Source of the DNA: Chryseobacterium sp. c4a
GTDB lineage: Bacteria; Bacteroidota; Bacteroidia; Flavobacteriales; Weeksellaceae
Length of the DNA stretch: 64,000 bases
Direction: 5' to 3'
NCBI RefSeq assembly: GCF_009900745.1
Contig: NZ_WXVU01000008.1
Coordinates: 146,712 to 210,711, forward strand
The notes under the pieces are model-generated. The model saw nothing but the letters and a program-made list of their open reading frames with translations. It did no database searches and was not told the DNA's origin. The position numbers and the translations under genes are program-made. Below, in pieces: positions 23,301-38,300 of the stretch. Positions within the stretch are counted from its first letter, which is position 1, and the number at the start of each line of letters is the position of its first letter.

Positions 23301-26300
23301 GATGGAAAGCAAAGAAAATTCTGGCTGTATGATCCTCATATCCTGTAATATAAGCTATATGATATAACGCACCCTTTTCTAAGTCAAATTGTTTCTGCCA
23401 TCCTGTAAATATTTCGGATAAATCTTCTGAATTTATTGATGAAACATCAAGATAACTAATCTTTGCAGCAGCTTTCTCATCTCCATATTGCTGGCTATAT
23501 AATCCGTTTTCTTTCGGATACTGCATTCTGAATACATCATGCTTTTCAATCAGAAGATCAATGCTTTGCTCAAAAATCTCCTTATTCAGTTCCGGAACAT
23601 TTAATAAGAATGACTGATTCCAGTGGTTGAAATCCGGAAGATATCCTGATTCTATTTGGCTGAAGAACCATTCCTGAATCGGTAAAAACGGAACATTTCC
23701 GGTCAAAATTCCCTGTTCAGTAAGCAGTTCAATCTGTATAGCAGATTTCTTCTCTTCAATAAGTTTTGCCAATACTGCCGGAGTTCTTGATGAAAAGACT
23801 TCTTTAACATTGATTCTTATATCCAATCGTTGTTTTATTCTTCCTACCAATTGAATACTGATGATACTGTCTCCTCCTAATCGGAAGAAATCATCATGAA
23901 TACTGATTGTCTCAGCATTGATTCCCAGTACTTCACTATACACGGCAATAAGCTGTTTTTCAAGCTCTGTTTCTGGTGCAATATAGTTTTTGCTTCCTGT
24001 AAATTCCGGTTCAGGTAATGCTTTCTTATCTAGCTTTCCATTGATAGTTAATGGTAAAGAAGTTAAATGAACAAAGACTGAAGGAACCATGTATTCTGGT
24101 AAGTATTCTGATAAGTATTCTGATAGTAGAGATTGATCTATTTCAGTTTCAGAAACATAATAGCTCGCAAGGTATTTTAACCCTGCATTATTTTCTTTGG
24201 CTAAAACGGCTACCTGGCTAATTCCAGGATAACCCAGTAATTGATTTTCGATTTCTCCCAATTCAATTCTATACCCACGGATCTTCACCTGGAAGTCATT
24301 TCTTCCGATATATTCCAGCTCTCCATGAGACAACCAACGTACTAAATCTCCCGTTTTATATAAACGGCCGTTCTCTCCTTTTGTTTTCTGATCTAAAGTC
24401 TGGAAAGGATTTACAATAAAACGCTCTTCTGTAAGATCTGGGCGGTTCAGATATCCTCGAGCAATTCCGGATCCGCCTACATAAAGTTCTCCTACAGCGC
24501 CTACTGGAACGATTCGGTGATGAGTATCCAGGACATAAGCTGTCATATTTCCGATCGGGCCTCCAATATTGACTGGGTTTTCATCTTCGTTATAGTGATG
24601 CAAGGTTGCACATACTGTAGTTTCTGTTGGCCCGTAAGCATTAATCAGATCTACACCATGTTCTTTGTACATCGCCATTACCTGTGGATTGGTAACATCT
24701 CCGGCTACCACAAGCTTCTCTAATGGTAAAATAGAGTCTCTCGTTAATAATACCGGTGGAATGGTTGCTATTTTAATGCTATTCTCTTCGATATAATCTT
24801 TTAAAGCGGACAGATCCGTTTGAAGTTCTTTTTCTAAAATATAGATCGTATGACCATGGGTAATGGATGGGTACAATTCCCAAACGTGCGCATCAAAGAC
24901 ATAATTCGCATACCACAAACAGTTCTTTTGAACTCCGTTTTCAAGCAATCCGAATTCTCTGGCTTCCTGCTGGATCAGGTTGGATACATTGCGGTGTTCA
25001 ACCATTACTCCTTTTGGTAATCCGGTCGTTCCACTGGTGAAAATAACATATGCTAAATTATCAGGTTGAGTCTTGGTAACAGGATTATTAATTGATTCTG
25101 TTTCAAGTGTTGCTTTAAAGGTAACCTCATCTAATGAGATTACATATATTGCTGCATTTTTCAGCTTTTCTAATGTACTTTCCTGACCTAAAATCAATCT
25201 TGCTCCGGTATCTTGAAGAATATGTTCTATTCGATCTACCGGGTAAGAAGGATCCATCGGAACATACGCTGCTCCGGATTTTAATACTGCTAAAATAGCG
25301 ATCAGCATATTCTCTGAACGATCTAAGCACAATGGGATTATTTCGTCAGGTTGAAGGTTATAAACACTGATTAAATGATTGGCTAAACGGTTTGATCTTT
25401 CATTCAGTTCCTGATAAGAAAGCTTGACATCTTTGTATACTACAGCTATGTGATCTGGCGTTCTTTCAACCTGATTTTCAAACAGCTCATGAATTGTTTT
25501 ATCTGATGGATATGCAGTTTCTGTAGCATTCCATTCTTCTGTAATGTTTTTATTTTCTTCTGGAGATACCAGGTGAAGATTGCCCAGTCTGATGCTTTCC
25601 AAATTGATATCATCAGTACCGAAAACCTGATCAAGAAGATATACATAAGAATTGATCATGTTTGTGATCGTTTCTTTTGAGAAGATTGCTTTTGCATAGT
25701 TGAAAAAGCCTTTTATGGTTTCTTCTCCGTCATCAATCATCGCTGTGAGATCGAATTTGGCCACCTGATAGTCTGTCTGCCCCTCAAAAGGATGGAATAA
25801 TGCATCTTTGTTATCAGCATTTCCTCCGGAGCTTTGTAATCCGAACATCACTTGGAAAACAGGATGGCGGGACATATCTTTTTCTACACCCAACTCTTCT
25901 ACCAGTTTTTCAAACGGAAGATCCTGATGGGACTGAGCTTCTGTAACAGACGCTGATATCTGAAGGATAAAGTCTTTAAGATTCTGCTCCGGATCTATTT
26001 TCTCTCTTAGTGCAAAAGTATTCACAAAGAATCCGATAATATCTTCAAGGCCTTCGTGATGGCGGTTGGCAATAGGGCTTCCTACCAGAATATCATCCTG
26101 ACCGGAATACGCTGACAGCATCAGATAGTAACCGCTCAACATTACGCTGTATAAGCTTATACCCAATTTTTTAGAAGTATTTCTAAGATTTGCGGCTACT
26201 TTTGGATCGATAATAAAATCAATAGTATCTCCTTCGTAAGAAACCTGAGCAGGTCTTTTATAATCTGTTGGAAGATTGAGGGTTTGATAATCATCCAGTT

Positions 26301-29300
26301 TTCTCTTCCAATATCCAACCTGACTCTCAAGACGTTCTCCCGAAAGATAGCTTCTCTGCCATAATGCAAAGTCTTTGTATTGAATCTTTAATTCCGGAAG
26401 TTCATATTCCTGATTATTAACCAAAGCATCATACACTGTTTGCAATTCTCTCAGGAATATATCAGTAGACCATCCGTCAAATGCAATATGGTGAATAACA
26501 ACAGTTAAATAATGATCGCTTTCTAATCTAAAAAGATTAATCGCTATAGGATATTCTTCATCAAGACGGAAAATCTTGGCTGAAGCACTGTTTATTACCT
26601 TATCTAGTTCTTCTTTTGAATAGACGTGGTGGGTATGAATCTCAGGAATCTCATTCATTACGATCTGATACCCTTTTCCTTCGTCTGTGGAACGGATAAT
26701 GCTTCGTAATACTTCATGTCGCATTATAATAGTCTCCAGGGCTTTGCAGAGCTTCGGAATATTGACTTTTGCATCAAGACGAACCGCCATAGGAATATTG
26801 TACGCATTGCTTCCGCCTTCGTAGTTTTCAATGAACCAAAGTCTTTCCTGAGCGAATGAAAGTCGTTGTTCTTCCGGAGAAGATACTTTTATAGGAACGA
26901 TAGCATCCTGTTCGTTAATATTTTCACCTGCCAAAGCATCAGCAAGAGAAGCTACTGTTTTATGAGCAAATACAACTGTTACACTTACTCTTATATCCAA
27001 TACTTTTTTGATATTACTGATAAGCTTGATGGCCATGATACTGTTTCCTCCAAGACGGAAGAAATCGTCATGAATACCAATGCCTGAAGCATTTAATCCC
27101 AAAACATCGCCGTAGATCTGACATAGCTTTTCCTGCAGTTCATTTTCAGGAGCTGTATATGTTTTTTCTCCTGTGAAATCCGGCTCCGGAAGCGCTCTTC
27201 TGTCTAGTTTACCGTTGATGGTTACCGGAAGTGATTCTAGATGTACAAAAGCAGCCGGAATCATATATTCTGGTAAAGCCTCTGAAAGGAATGCAGTAAG
27301 CTTATCTGATTCTATGGACGTTTCTGAAACATAATATCCTACCAGATATTTCATTCCTGCATTATTTTCCTTGGCTAATACTACAGATCGTTTGATGCCT
27401 GAATATTGTAATAATGTGTTTTCTATTTCGCCTAATTCTATTCTGTAACCACGAATCTTCACCTGGAAGTCATTTCTTCCGATATATTCCAGCTCTCCGT
27501 TGGCATGGTAACGTACTAAGTCTCCTGTTTTGTAAAGAATTCCGTTATTCCCTTTTTCTTTTTGTTCTAAGGTTTGGAATGGATTGCCGATAAAACGTTC
27601 TACGGTAAGCTCAGGTCTGTTCAGATACCCTCTGGTCATCCCTTCTCCACCGATATAAAGCTCACCGATAGCTCCTACAGGTACAGGATGAAGATGATTA
27701 TTCAACACATATACCGTGGTATTGTTAAGTGGTCTACCAATATTGGTATTCTTTCCTTCCGGGTTAACAATGGATGTGATCGTAACCTCTGTAGGCCCAT
27801 AGGAATTCACCAGCCTGAAGTTTCTTCCGCTTAATTTTTTAAACAGATCTGCCGGCATCGCCTCCCCTCCGGAAATTAAAGTGCGCAGATTTTTAACCTG
27901 AGTAAAGTCTATGCTTTGCAATACCGTTGGCGTAAGGTGTATATAAGAAACGTTATGATTATTAAGCGTTTGTATAAACGCTTCTTCGTTGAGAATCTTT
28001 TGATTTTCAATAAATAATAAGCTGTTTCCTTTCAGTATTGCAAGCAACATCTGCTGAATGGAGGCATCAAATATATAATTGGCAAACTGAAGAATTACTT
28101 CCTCATTTCCTAACTGATAACGGATAAATAAATCCTCAATCAGGTTGATCACTCCTTTGTGCTCTACCATTACCCCTTTTGGAAGTCCTGTTGTTCCACT
28201 GGTATAAATAACATAAGCAAGGTTGGTTGATTTTACCTGAGTAACAGGATTTTCAGCCCTTGAATTCTCTAGCTTATCAACTATTTCTTTGCTATTTAAC
28301 AGAATCGTTTCTGTTATTCGGGACATGCCCTGTTTTTCTTCTACTTCTTCCTGAGTAAGAATAATTCTTGCCCCAGTATCCTGCAAAATATGTTCAATTC
28401 TGTCTATCGGATAGGTTGGATCCATCGGAACATAGGCTGCCCCGGTTTTTAATACCGCCAAAATGGCAATCAGCATATGTTCTGAACGCTCAAGGCATAG
28501 CGGAACCAGATCATCAGGCTGAAGGTCATAATTTTCAATAAGATAATGGGCCAGACGGTTTGCCTTTTGATTCAGCTCCTCATAGGACAATTGAATATCT
28601 TCGAATATCAAAGCAATGTTATCCGGAGTTCTTTCTGCCTGCTCTTCAAACAGCTTATGAATGGTATATGCTTCAGGATAAGCTATTTCTGTCGCATTCC
28701 AGTCTATGGTTATTTTTTGATATTGTTCTGAAGTAAGATAAAACAGATCTTCGGATTTGATATCGGAGGTCTTCAGAAGCTGCTCAAGGACTGTTTCCAT
28801 TCCCTTAAGCAATTGTTCCATCATTTCATTTTCAAATAAGAAGCTGTCATATTTGATCTTTAGCAGTACCTCATCTTCATTCTCGTAGGCAACAATTCCT
28901 AGCGGATAATCCAGACGTTCTACGGATTCTTTTAATACAAATCCTAATGTTCCCAGTTCGTTATCTTCTTCTCCATTAGGTACCGGATAGTTTTCATACA
29001 CAAATAAACTACTGAAAATTCTTCGCCCATCCTGCTGAAGACTTGCAAGATTAACACTACTATGGGTATTCAGCTCACTGATTCTACGTTGAATTTCGGC
29101 AATGATATCTACTGCTTTGCCTTCTTCGTGGTTCACAATCAATGGTAATGTATTGATATAAAGTCCTACTGAGGATTCTATACCGTCTACCGGAATACTT
29201 CTTCCTGATACAGTTGTTCCAACCACTGTTGTAGCACTATTGCTGTATAGACTAAGCTGTTTATGCCATAAGAACTGAAGGACAGCATTAACTGTCAATC

Positions 29301-32300
29301 CATTATCAGACGTGAATTTTTTCAATTTCTGATACTGCTCGCCTACAATCAGCATTTTTACTGCCTGATGGTCTACAATATGTTTATATTCAGCGAGATC
29401 GATATGTTTCTGAGATTCTTTAACCAGACAATTCAGGTTTTCCTGATCTTCAAGAAGTCCCATATAGTTTTTCCAGAAGCTGCCGTTTCTATTTTTATTT
29501 TCCTGAAGGAATTTCTGGGCTTCGGCATAAGCCGTATCCGGAGCTGGTGAAAGCGCATTCCCTTTAATTAACGCAAGGTATGCTTCGTGGATCATCGTAA
29601 GGAATACAGGCATACTCCAGCCATCAAGAATAGCATGGTGATTGCTGAAAAGACAGGTATATCGTTTGCCAGAACGTTTGAACAGATAGACTCTGAACAA
29701 GCTTCCTTTGGCCAGATCATACACCTCAAAACGATCTTTTTGAGTCATCTCTGCAATTAAAGATTCCTGATCTTCTTCAGTTATGTCCTGAATATCCTGA
29801 TAACGCCAATCCAGTATTCCTTTTTTATCAATAACCTGTACAATCTCTTCGCTCCATTCAAATCTAAGTCTCAGTGTCGGAAGCTGTTCCTGAGTGTATG
29901 ACCATGCTTTTTTAAGCATTTCAGGGTTGATTTCGGCAAGATAATCCCATACGATCTGCACTCTGTACGCATCGTCTTTATCTCCCTGACTTAATGCATG
30001 ATACACAAATCCTTCATGTAAACTATTAGCCAGATAAACGCCTTCTACTTCTCCTGATTCCTGGATCTGCATCAATTGTTCTTTTCCAACAATATTTCCG
30101 GTATCTGAAGGGGTAAGCCAGTTTCTTTTTTCGATGATTAATTCATCTACTGTTCGCTGAATATATTCTTTGAATCTTTCTGTCAGAAAATCAAGTTGTT
30201 CCTGTGAAAGATATCCTGAGATTCCGAAGCGAAGCTGTCCATCTGCAATGGCTCCGTTTACCGTAATAATATCGTTATCACGATTTTTGTCACCCATAGA
30301 TTTCCCACTGTCTTCTCCGGCGATATACCATGTTTTCTCTCCTGTGCCTTCTTCCTGATCAAGCTGTCCAAGATAGTTGAAACTGATCTTTGGAAGTTCT
30401 CTTTCTGTGTACCCAACAAGGCTTCCATATCCAATTCCGTTGTTTGGAATACTTCTCAGGGATTCCTTGGTCAGAATAACGGTATCTTTTACATCATTTC
30501 CTGTTTTCAGAAGAAGTGGATACATCGAGGTAAACCAGCCAACAGTTTCTGTAATATCCATGTTTCCAAATACATCTTCACGTCCATGTCCTTCAAGCAG
30601 AACGGCATGAGCAGATGCTCCGGTAAGATCTGAAAGTGCGGATGCCAATGCTGATAACAGTAAATCATTAATTTGGGTATGATAAACGTGATGTACTTCT
30701 CTTATCAGCTTTTCTGTATAATCAGCTCCCAGCATAATACTGGAATAATGATATTCTGAAGAGGATATGGATATTAGAGAATTGTTGCTTTCTTCAACCG
30801 TGTCTGTAATGGTTTTCCAATAAGAAGACTCTGTTTCTCTCGATTCAGGATCTTCAAATTTATAAGACTTTATAGCATCAATCCATTGACGGTAACTGCT
30901 TCCTTTTACAGGAGCTTCAACCGTGTTTCCTTTTTCAAGGGTCTGATATATATTTTTTAAGTCTTCTGTAATGATTCTCCAGCTTACAGCATCAATGATC
31001 AGGTGATGAAGTCCAAAGAAAATCCTTGCACTTCCATCTTCATAACCTGTTATATATCCAATCTGGAATAATGGCCCCTGCTCTATCTCAAACTGGGACT
31101 GCCATTCTGTGAGGGTGTCTGAAAGTCTTCCCTGTTGTATTCCTGAAACATCCAGATATTTTAATTCCGATATCGTATTGATTCCGTATTGCTGGGTATA
31201 TTTTCCGTTTTCTTTCGGATAATGAATTCTGAAAGCATCATGTTTCTCAATAAGCAGTTTTACACTCTGCTCCAGCAATTCTTTGTTTAGTTCTGGAACT
31301 TTAATCAAAAAGGACTGGTTCCAGTGATTCAGATCTCCAATATAGCCTTCTTCTACCAGCTGGAAGAACCATTCCTGGATAGGAAGGAATGATAAAGCAC
31401 CTGTCAGCTGTCCTTGTTCTGTTAAAACACGGGTTTGCTCTTCTTTTGCTTTATTTTCGATCAGTTCGGAGATATTTTGAACTGTTTTTGAGGCAAATAC
31501 ATCTTTAACACTGATTCTTGTGTCTAAGCGCTGTCTTATTCTGCTCACCAGCTGAATACTGATGATACTGTCACCTCCTAATCTGAAGAAATCATCATGA
31601 ATCCCTATTCCTGAGACATCCAAACCAAGGACTTCACCATAGATCTGACATAATTTTTCCTGCAATTCATTTTCAGGAGCTGTATATTCTTTTCCACCAG
31701 TAAATTCTGGTTCAGGAAGCTGCCTTCTGTCCAGTTTTCCATTGATTGTCAATGGTAATAAGGATAAATGAACAAAAGCTGCCGGCACCATATATTCCGG
31801 GAGAACTTCGGATAGGAATACTTTGATTTTCTCCACGTCCAAAGCAGCATCGGAAACGTAATATCCTGCAAGGTATTTCATTCCAGATTTATTTTCTTTG
31901 GCAAGAACTACAGTTTGTCTTACTTCCGGATATTCCAGGAGTCTGTTTTCTATTTCTCCTAATTCAATTCTATACCCGCGGATTTTTACCTGGAAGTCAT
32001 TTCTTCCGATGTATTCCAATTCACCATCAGACAGATATCGTACTAAATCTCCAGTTTTGTACAGGATTCCGTTTTTCCCGTTTTCTTTCTGTTCTAAAGT
32101 CTGGAAAGGGTTTTGTATAAAGCGTTCAGCCGTAAGTTCCGGTCTGTTCAGATATCCTCTGGCAATTCCGGCTCCTCCCACATACAATTCTCCTACCGCA
32201 CCTACAGGAACGGCACGAAGATGAGCATCAAGGATATACATCGCCTGATCCGGGATATTTTCTCCAATCAGAGAAGCTTTATTGAGATCTTCTACGCTTA

Positions 32301-35300
32301 ATTTTTTATAAGTAACATGGACGGTTGTTTCGGTAATTCCATACATGTTAATCAATTCCGGTTTTGAACGGTAGCGCTCATACCAAGGTTTTAAAGAAGC
32401 AAGATTTAGGGCTTCTCCTCCAAATATTACATACCGTAGCTCCGTCAGTTGTTCTTCACGCTGAAGGGCTGTATCAATAAACTGATAGAAAGCAGTTGGG
32501 GTCTGATTTAATACGGTAAGTCCTTCTTTCAGGCATAAACTGAAGAATAAATTGGTATCCTTTGTCTGTTCTGAAGATGGAACTAAAAGTTTTCCGCCAT
32601 ACAGTAATGCCCCCCAGATCTCCCATACACTGAAATCAAATACATAGGAATGGAATAAGCTCCATACATCCTGATCATTAAACTGATACCAATGATCGGT
32701 TGCACTGAAAAGTCGCGCTACATTCCTGTGTTCCTGCATTACCCCTTTAGGCATTCCTGTCGTTCCACTCGTATAGATTACATAAGCCATGTGGTGTGAC
32801 TCTACCTGAGTTACAGGATTAGAAATATTGCTGTTTCCAAGAGTTTCCGTTACTTCAGGACTGTTCAGGATAAGCATGGCTGCAGTTTCACCACAAGCTT
32901 CTTTAACGCTTAATGCTGAACTGTTGTGCGCCAATACTATTTTTGCACCTGTATCATCAAGAATATGTTTAATTCTTTCTACTGGATATGAAGTATCCAT
33001 CGGAACGTAAGCAGCACCAGCTTTTAAAACCCCCAGAATCGCCACAAGCATATCTTCTGAACGCTCAAGACATAATGGAACCAGATCATCCGGCTGAAGA
33101 TCATAAGTTGTAATCAGATAATTTGCCAGACGATTGGAACGTTCATTAAGCTCTCTATATGACAATCTCACGTCCTGATACACTATCGCCGTGTGATCCG
33201 GAGTTTTTTCAACCTGTGCTTCAAATAGACCGTGAATGGTATTCTGATCTGAATAATGAGTTTCTGAAGCCCATAATTTGGATACGGACTGTTGTTGTTC
33301 TTGAGAAATAAGAGTGAATTGAGATAACTTAATATCTTTCTGTTCTTTAGAATCTGCTATCTGCTCAAGCATGAACAAATAGGAATTCATCATATTATTA
33401 ACCGTTTCTCTAGAGAATACCGATTGAGCATAGTTGAACATTCCATGAATGGTTTCATCACTATCATCAATCATAGTGGTAATGTCGAATTTAGCCACTT
33501 CATAATCTACTTTTCCTGTAAACGGATAAAGAATTGACTGATTCTCAGAAAGGTTTTCACCAAAACTTTGAAGCCCAAACATGACCTGGAATACCGGGTG
33601 ACGGGAAGTATCTTTTTCCACTCCCAATTCTTCCACTAATTTTTCAAACGGAAGATCCTGATGAGACTGTGCTTCAGTTACTGAGCCAGCTACCTGCCTG
33701 ATAAAATCTTTAACATTTTGTTCCTGATCAATGGTCTCTCTCAAGGCCAGAGTGTTCACAAAGAATCCGATAATATCTTCCAATCCTGGATGATGGCGGT
33801 TCGCAATAGGGCTTCCTATCACAATATCATCCTGTCCTGAATAAGCGGAAAGCATCAGGTAATAACCTGCTAAAAGGATGCTGAATACGCTTACACCAAG
33901 ATCTTTCGACAATTCTCTCAGCTTTTGACTTTGCTCTTCGTTGATTCGGAAATAAATACTATCTCCGTCATAAGACATCTGAGCCGGTCTCTTGAAATCT
34001 GATGGCAGATCAAGGTTCTGGAAGCCTCCTAGTTTATTTTTCCAATAATTAACCTGGATATCAAGACGTTCTCCCGTCAGATAATTTCGCTGCCATAAAG
34101 CAAAGTCTTTATACTGCACTTTTAAAGCCGGAAGATCATGTGCTTTTTCTTCTTTAATGGCTTCATAAATATGGATAACTTCTTTCAGGAATACTCCTGC
34201 AGACCATCCGTCAAATGCAATATGGTGGATAACCACAGACAGATAATAGTCATTTTCCAGTTTGAAGATATGAGTATTGACTGGTAATTCCTGTTCCAAA
34301 TTGAATATAGTATTGGCAATACGGCTTACTTTTTCTTCCAATTCAGCCATTGTTTTTACTTCCTCCTGATGAATTACCGGGATATCATCTATCACAGCCT
34401 GCCAGCCTAACCCATCATCGGTCATACGGATCACGGAACGAAGTACTTCATGACGCATTACAACGGCATCCAAAGCTTTACATAATGCCTGAAGGTCTGT
34501 TTTTTCATCCAGACGGAAAACTAATGGAATGTTATAAGCACTGCTTCCACCCTCATAATTTTCGATAAACCAAAGTCTTTCCTGAGCAAAGGATAATCTT
34601 TGTTCTTCCGGAGCATTTACCGTGACAGGAGTAATGATGATCTGTTCTGCCGTATTATTTTCATCTGCCAATACAAGAGAAAGTGAAGCTATCGTCTTAT
34701 GACTGAAAACAGTTGCTACAGCAACCTGCATTCCCAAAGACTGTTTTATCTTACTAATCAATTTAATGGCCATGATACTGTTTCCTCCCAATCTAAAGAA
34801 ATCATCATGAATACTGATGGCTTCAGCCGGAATGCCTAACACTTCAGCATAAACTTCAGATAATTTTTTCTGTAGATCTGTTTCAGGAGCTGTATATTCT
34901 TTTCCGTTAGTAAATTCAGGTTCCGGCAAAGCTCTTCTATCCAGTTTTCCATTAATTGTCAATGGTAAAGACGTTAAATGAACAAATACTGCCGGGATCA
35001 TATACTCCGGTAAGGATGCTGATAAATGATCTGAAAGTACATCAGAATCTATCACTGTATCAGACACATAATATCCTGCAAGGTATTTCAGTCCTTCCTG
35101 ATTTTCTTTGGCTAAAACTACGGTTTGTTTGATTTCAGGGTATTGCTGCAGCGTATTTTCAATTTCTCCCAACTCAATTCTATGTCCTCTTATCTTCACC
35201 TGGAAGTCATTTCTTCCCATGTATTCCAATTCACCATTTACCAGCCAGCGTACCAAATCTCCGGTTTTATACAGACGGTCATTTTCGCCTCTTTCTCTCT

Positions 35301-38300
35301 GTTCCTGAGTCTGGAAAGGATTTATAATGAACAGTTCTTCGGTAAGTTCCGGCCTGTTCAGATACCCTCTGGCAATTCCGGCTCCACTGATGTACAATTC
35401 ACCTATTGCTCCTTCCGGAACGATGCGAAGATGCTGATCCAGCACATAAGTGCTCATATTATCAATTGGGCCTCCAATGTTTAATGGATTGTAATCTTCT
35501 TTATAATGGTGTAAAGTAGAACATACGGTTCCTTCTGTCGGGCCGTATTCGTTAACAAGAATGATATCCTCAATATTCTGATCTAAAACCGGGAAGCTTT
35601 CTCCTCCAGCAAAAATCAGTTTCAGACTTGTTCCGTTTTCCACAATTTCTCTTAACAGAACCGGAGGAATAAAGGAAACTTCTATTTTATTTTCATTAAT
35701 ATAATCGTTCAGTTCTCCTACTGAAGTTCTGAGATCATTACTGTACAACCATAAAGTATTTCCGTTACAAATCACCGGGAGCGCTTCGTAAACAAAGGCA
35801 TCAAAAACGTAATTGGAGTAGCATCCTACTTCCTGATATTCTTCAAGTCGGTGAGCCTTGATCATTGATTTGATGAGGTTTATCACTCCGCGATGTTCAA
35901 TCATTACCCCTTTAGGAAGCCCAGTTGTTCCACTGGTGTAAATGACATAAGCCAGATCAGTAGATTTTATACTGGTTACAGGATTATTAGGATCAGCTGT
36001 TTCAAGTATTGCTTTAAAAATTACCTCATCCAATGCAATAACATTGGAATGCTCCACTTTATCGGCTGTATTCTCTTCTGCCAATACGATTTTAGCATCT
36101 GTATCTTTCAGAATATGATGGATTCTGTCTGATGGATATGAAGGATCTATTGGTACATAAGCTGCACCGGCCTTTAATACCGCCAGAATAGCAATCACGA
36201 TATTTTCTGAACGCTCAAGACATAATGGTACAAGATCGTCCGGTTGGAGATGATAAGTTTCAATAAGATGGTTGGCTAAGCGATTCGCTTTTTCATTCAA
36301 TTCTTTGTAAGACAGTTTAACATTCTGATATACTAATGCCGTATGATCCGGAGTTTTGTCAACCTGATGCTCAAACAGCTCATGAATGGTCATTTCTGAC
36401 GGATATTCCTTGCGGGTGGCATTCCAGCTTTCAGTAACCTTTTTATAGTTTTCCTGCGAAACAAACTGTAATCCGGAAAGCTCTATTTTTTCATAGTCAT
36501 CCGTTTCTGCAATCTGATCAATCAAAAACAGGTAAGAATCGATCATATTCTGAATCGTTTCCCTTGAAAATATAGCTTTAGCATAATTGAACATTCCATG
36601 GATATTTTCTCCATTGTCGTCAATCATCGTAGTGAGATCAAATTTTGCGACCTGATAGCCCTGTTCACCGTCAAACGGATAAAATAGAGCCTCATCATTC
36701 TTAATCAATACTGTTTCATTCTGTAATCCGAACATCACCTGGAAAACCGGATGCCTTGAAGTATCCTGCTCGATTCCCAGTTCATCTACCAGTTTTTCAA
36801 ATGGAAGATCCTGGTGAGACTGTGCTTCTGTAACGGATTTTGATACCTGAAGTATGAAGTCTTTAAGGCTTTGTTTCGGATCTATTTTTTCTCTTAAAGC
36901 AAGGGTATTGACAAAGAATCCGATGATATCCTCCAATCCGGCATGGTGACGGTTGGCAATTGGGCTTCCTACTACAATATCATCCTGTCCGGAATAAGCG
37001 GAAAGCATCAGATAATACCCTCCAAGCATTACGCTGTACAAGCTTACTCCAAGATCTTTGGATAGATTTCGGAGTTTTTCACCCTGATCTTTAGTCAAAT
37101 TGAAGTATAAGTTCTCTCCTTCGTATGATATCTGCGAAGGTCTTCGGAAATCTGTCGGAAGATCAAGATTCTGGAAGTCCTCAAGCTGATTTTTCCAGTA
37201 ACCAATCTGTTGTTCTAAACGGGTTCCTGTAAGATAATCTCTTTGCCATAAAGCGAAATCCTTATACTGAATTTTCAATGTAGGAAGCTCAGCAGATACT
37301 CCTTTAACCAGATTATTATAAATGGTCTGTACTTCGTTCAGGAATATATCGGTAGACCATCCGTCAAAAGCAATATGATGGATGACAATGGATATATAAG
37401 TCTGATTTTCAAACACAAACAACTCTATATGCACCGGAATTTCTTCATCAAGGCTAAATACTTTATTAGCACATTGATTGATACGTTGATCAAGCTCTTC
37501 TCTGGTACTTATTTTTGTAGTTTTAATTTCCGGAAGTAAGTCTGTAACCACCTGATATCCTATTCCTTCTTCAGTCGTTCTGATCACAGAACGAAGTACT
37601 TCATGACGGTTTACGACTGTTTTTAAGGCAGTACATAAAGCATCAATATCAGTTTTTGCGTCCAGAACAGCCGCCATTGGAATATTATAAGCATTACTTC
37701 CTTTCTCATAAGCTTCTATAAACCAAAGTCTTTCCTGAGCAAAAGATAATCTATACTCTTCCGGAGTATTAACTTGAATAGGTTTTAAACTTAGCTGCTC
37801 TGTTGGATTATTGTCATCCATCAGTGCTTTTTCAAGGGTAGCTACTGTTTTATTACTGAATATTTTAGCAACATTTACCTGAAGATCAATATTTTGCTTG
37901 ATTTTACTGATCAGTTTAATGGCCATGATACTGTTTCCTCCTAATCTGAAGAAATCATCATGAATACTTATGTTTTCAGCATGTAATCCCAGTACTTCTC
38001 CATAAATCTCTACAAGCTTTTTCTGGAGGTCATTCTGAGGAGCTGTATATTCTTTATTTTCGGTAAATTCAGGTTCAGGAAGCTGTTTTCTGTCAAGCTT
38101 ACCATTGATTGTCAGCGGTAATGCTGTTAAATGCACAAACGCAGCAGGAATCATGTATTCAGGAAGGGTTTCTGACATAAATTTTGAAATCAGACGAGTA
38201 TCTATTCCTTCATCTGCTACATAGTAACCCACAAGATATTTCAGTCCTGCCTGATTTTCTTTCACCAAAACGGTTCCCTGGCGAATTCCCGGATAATGAA

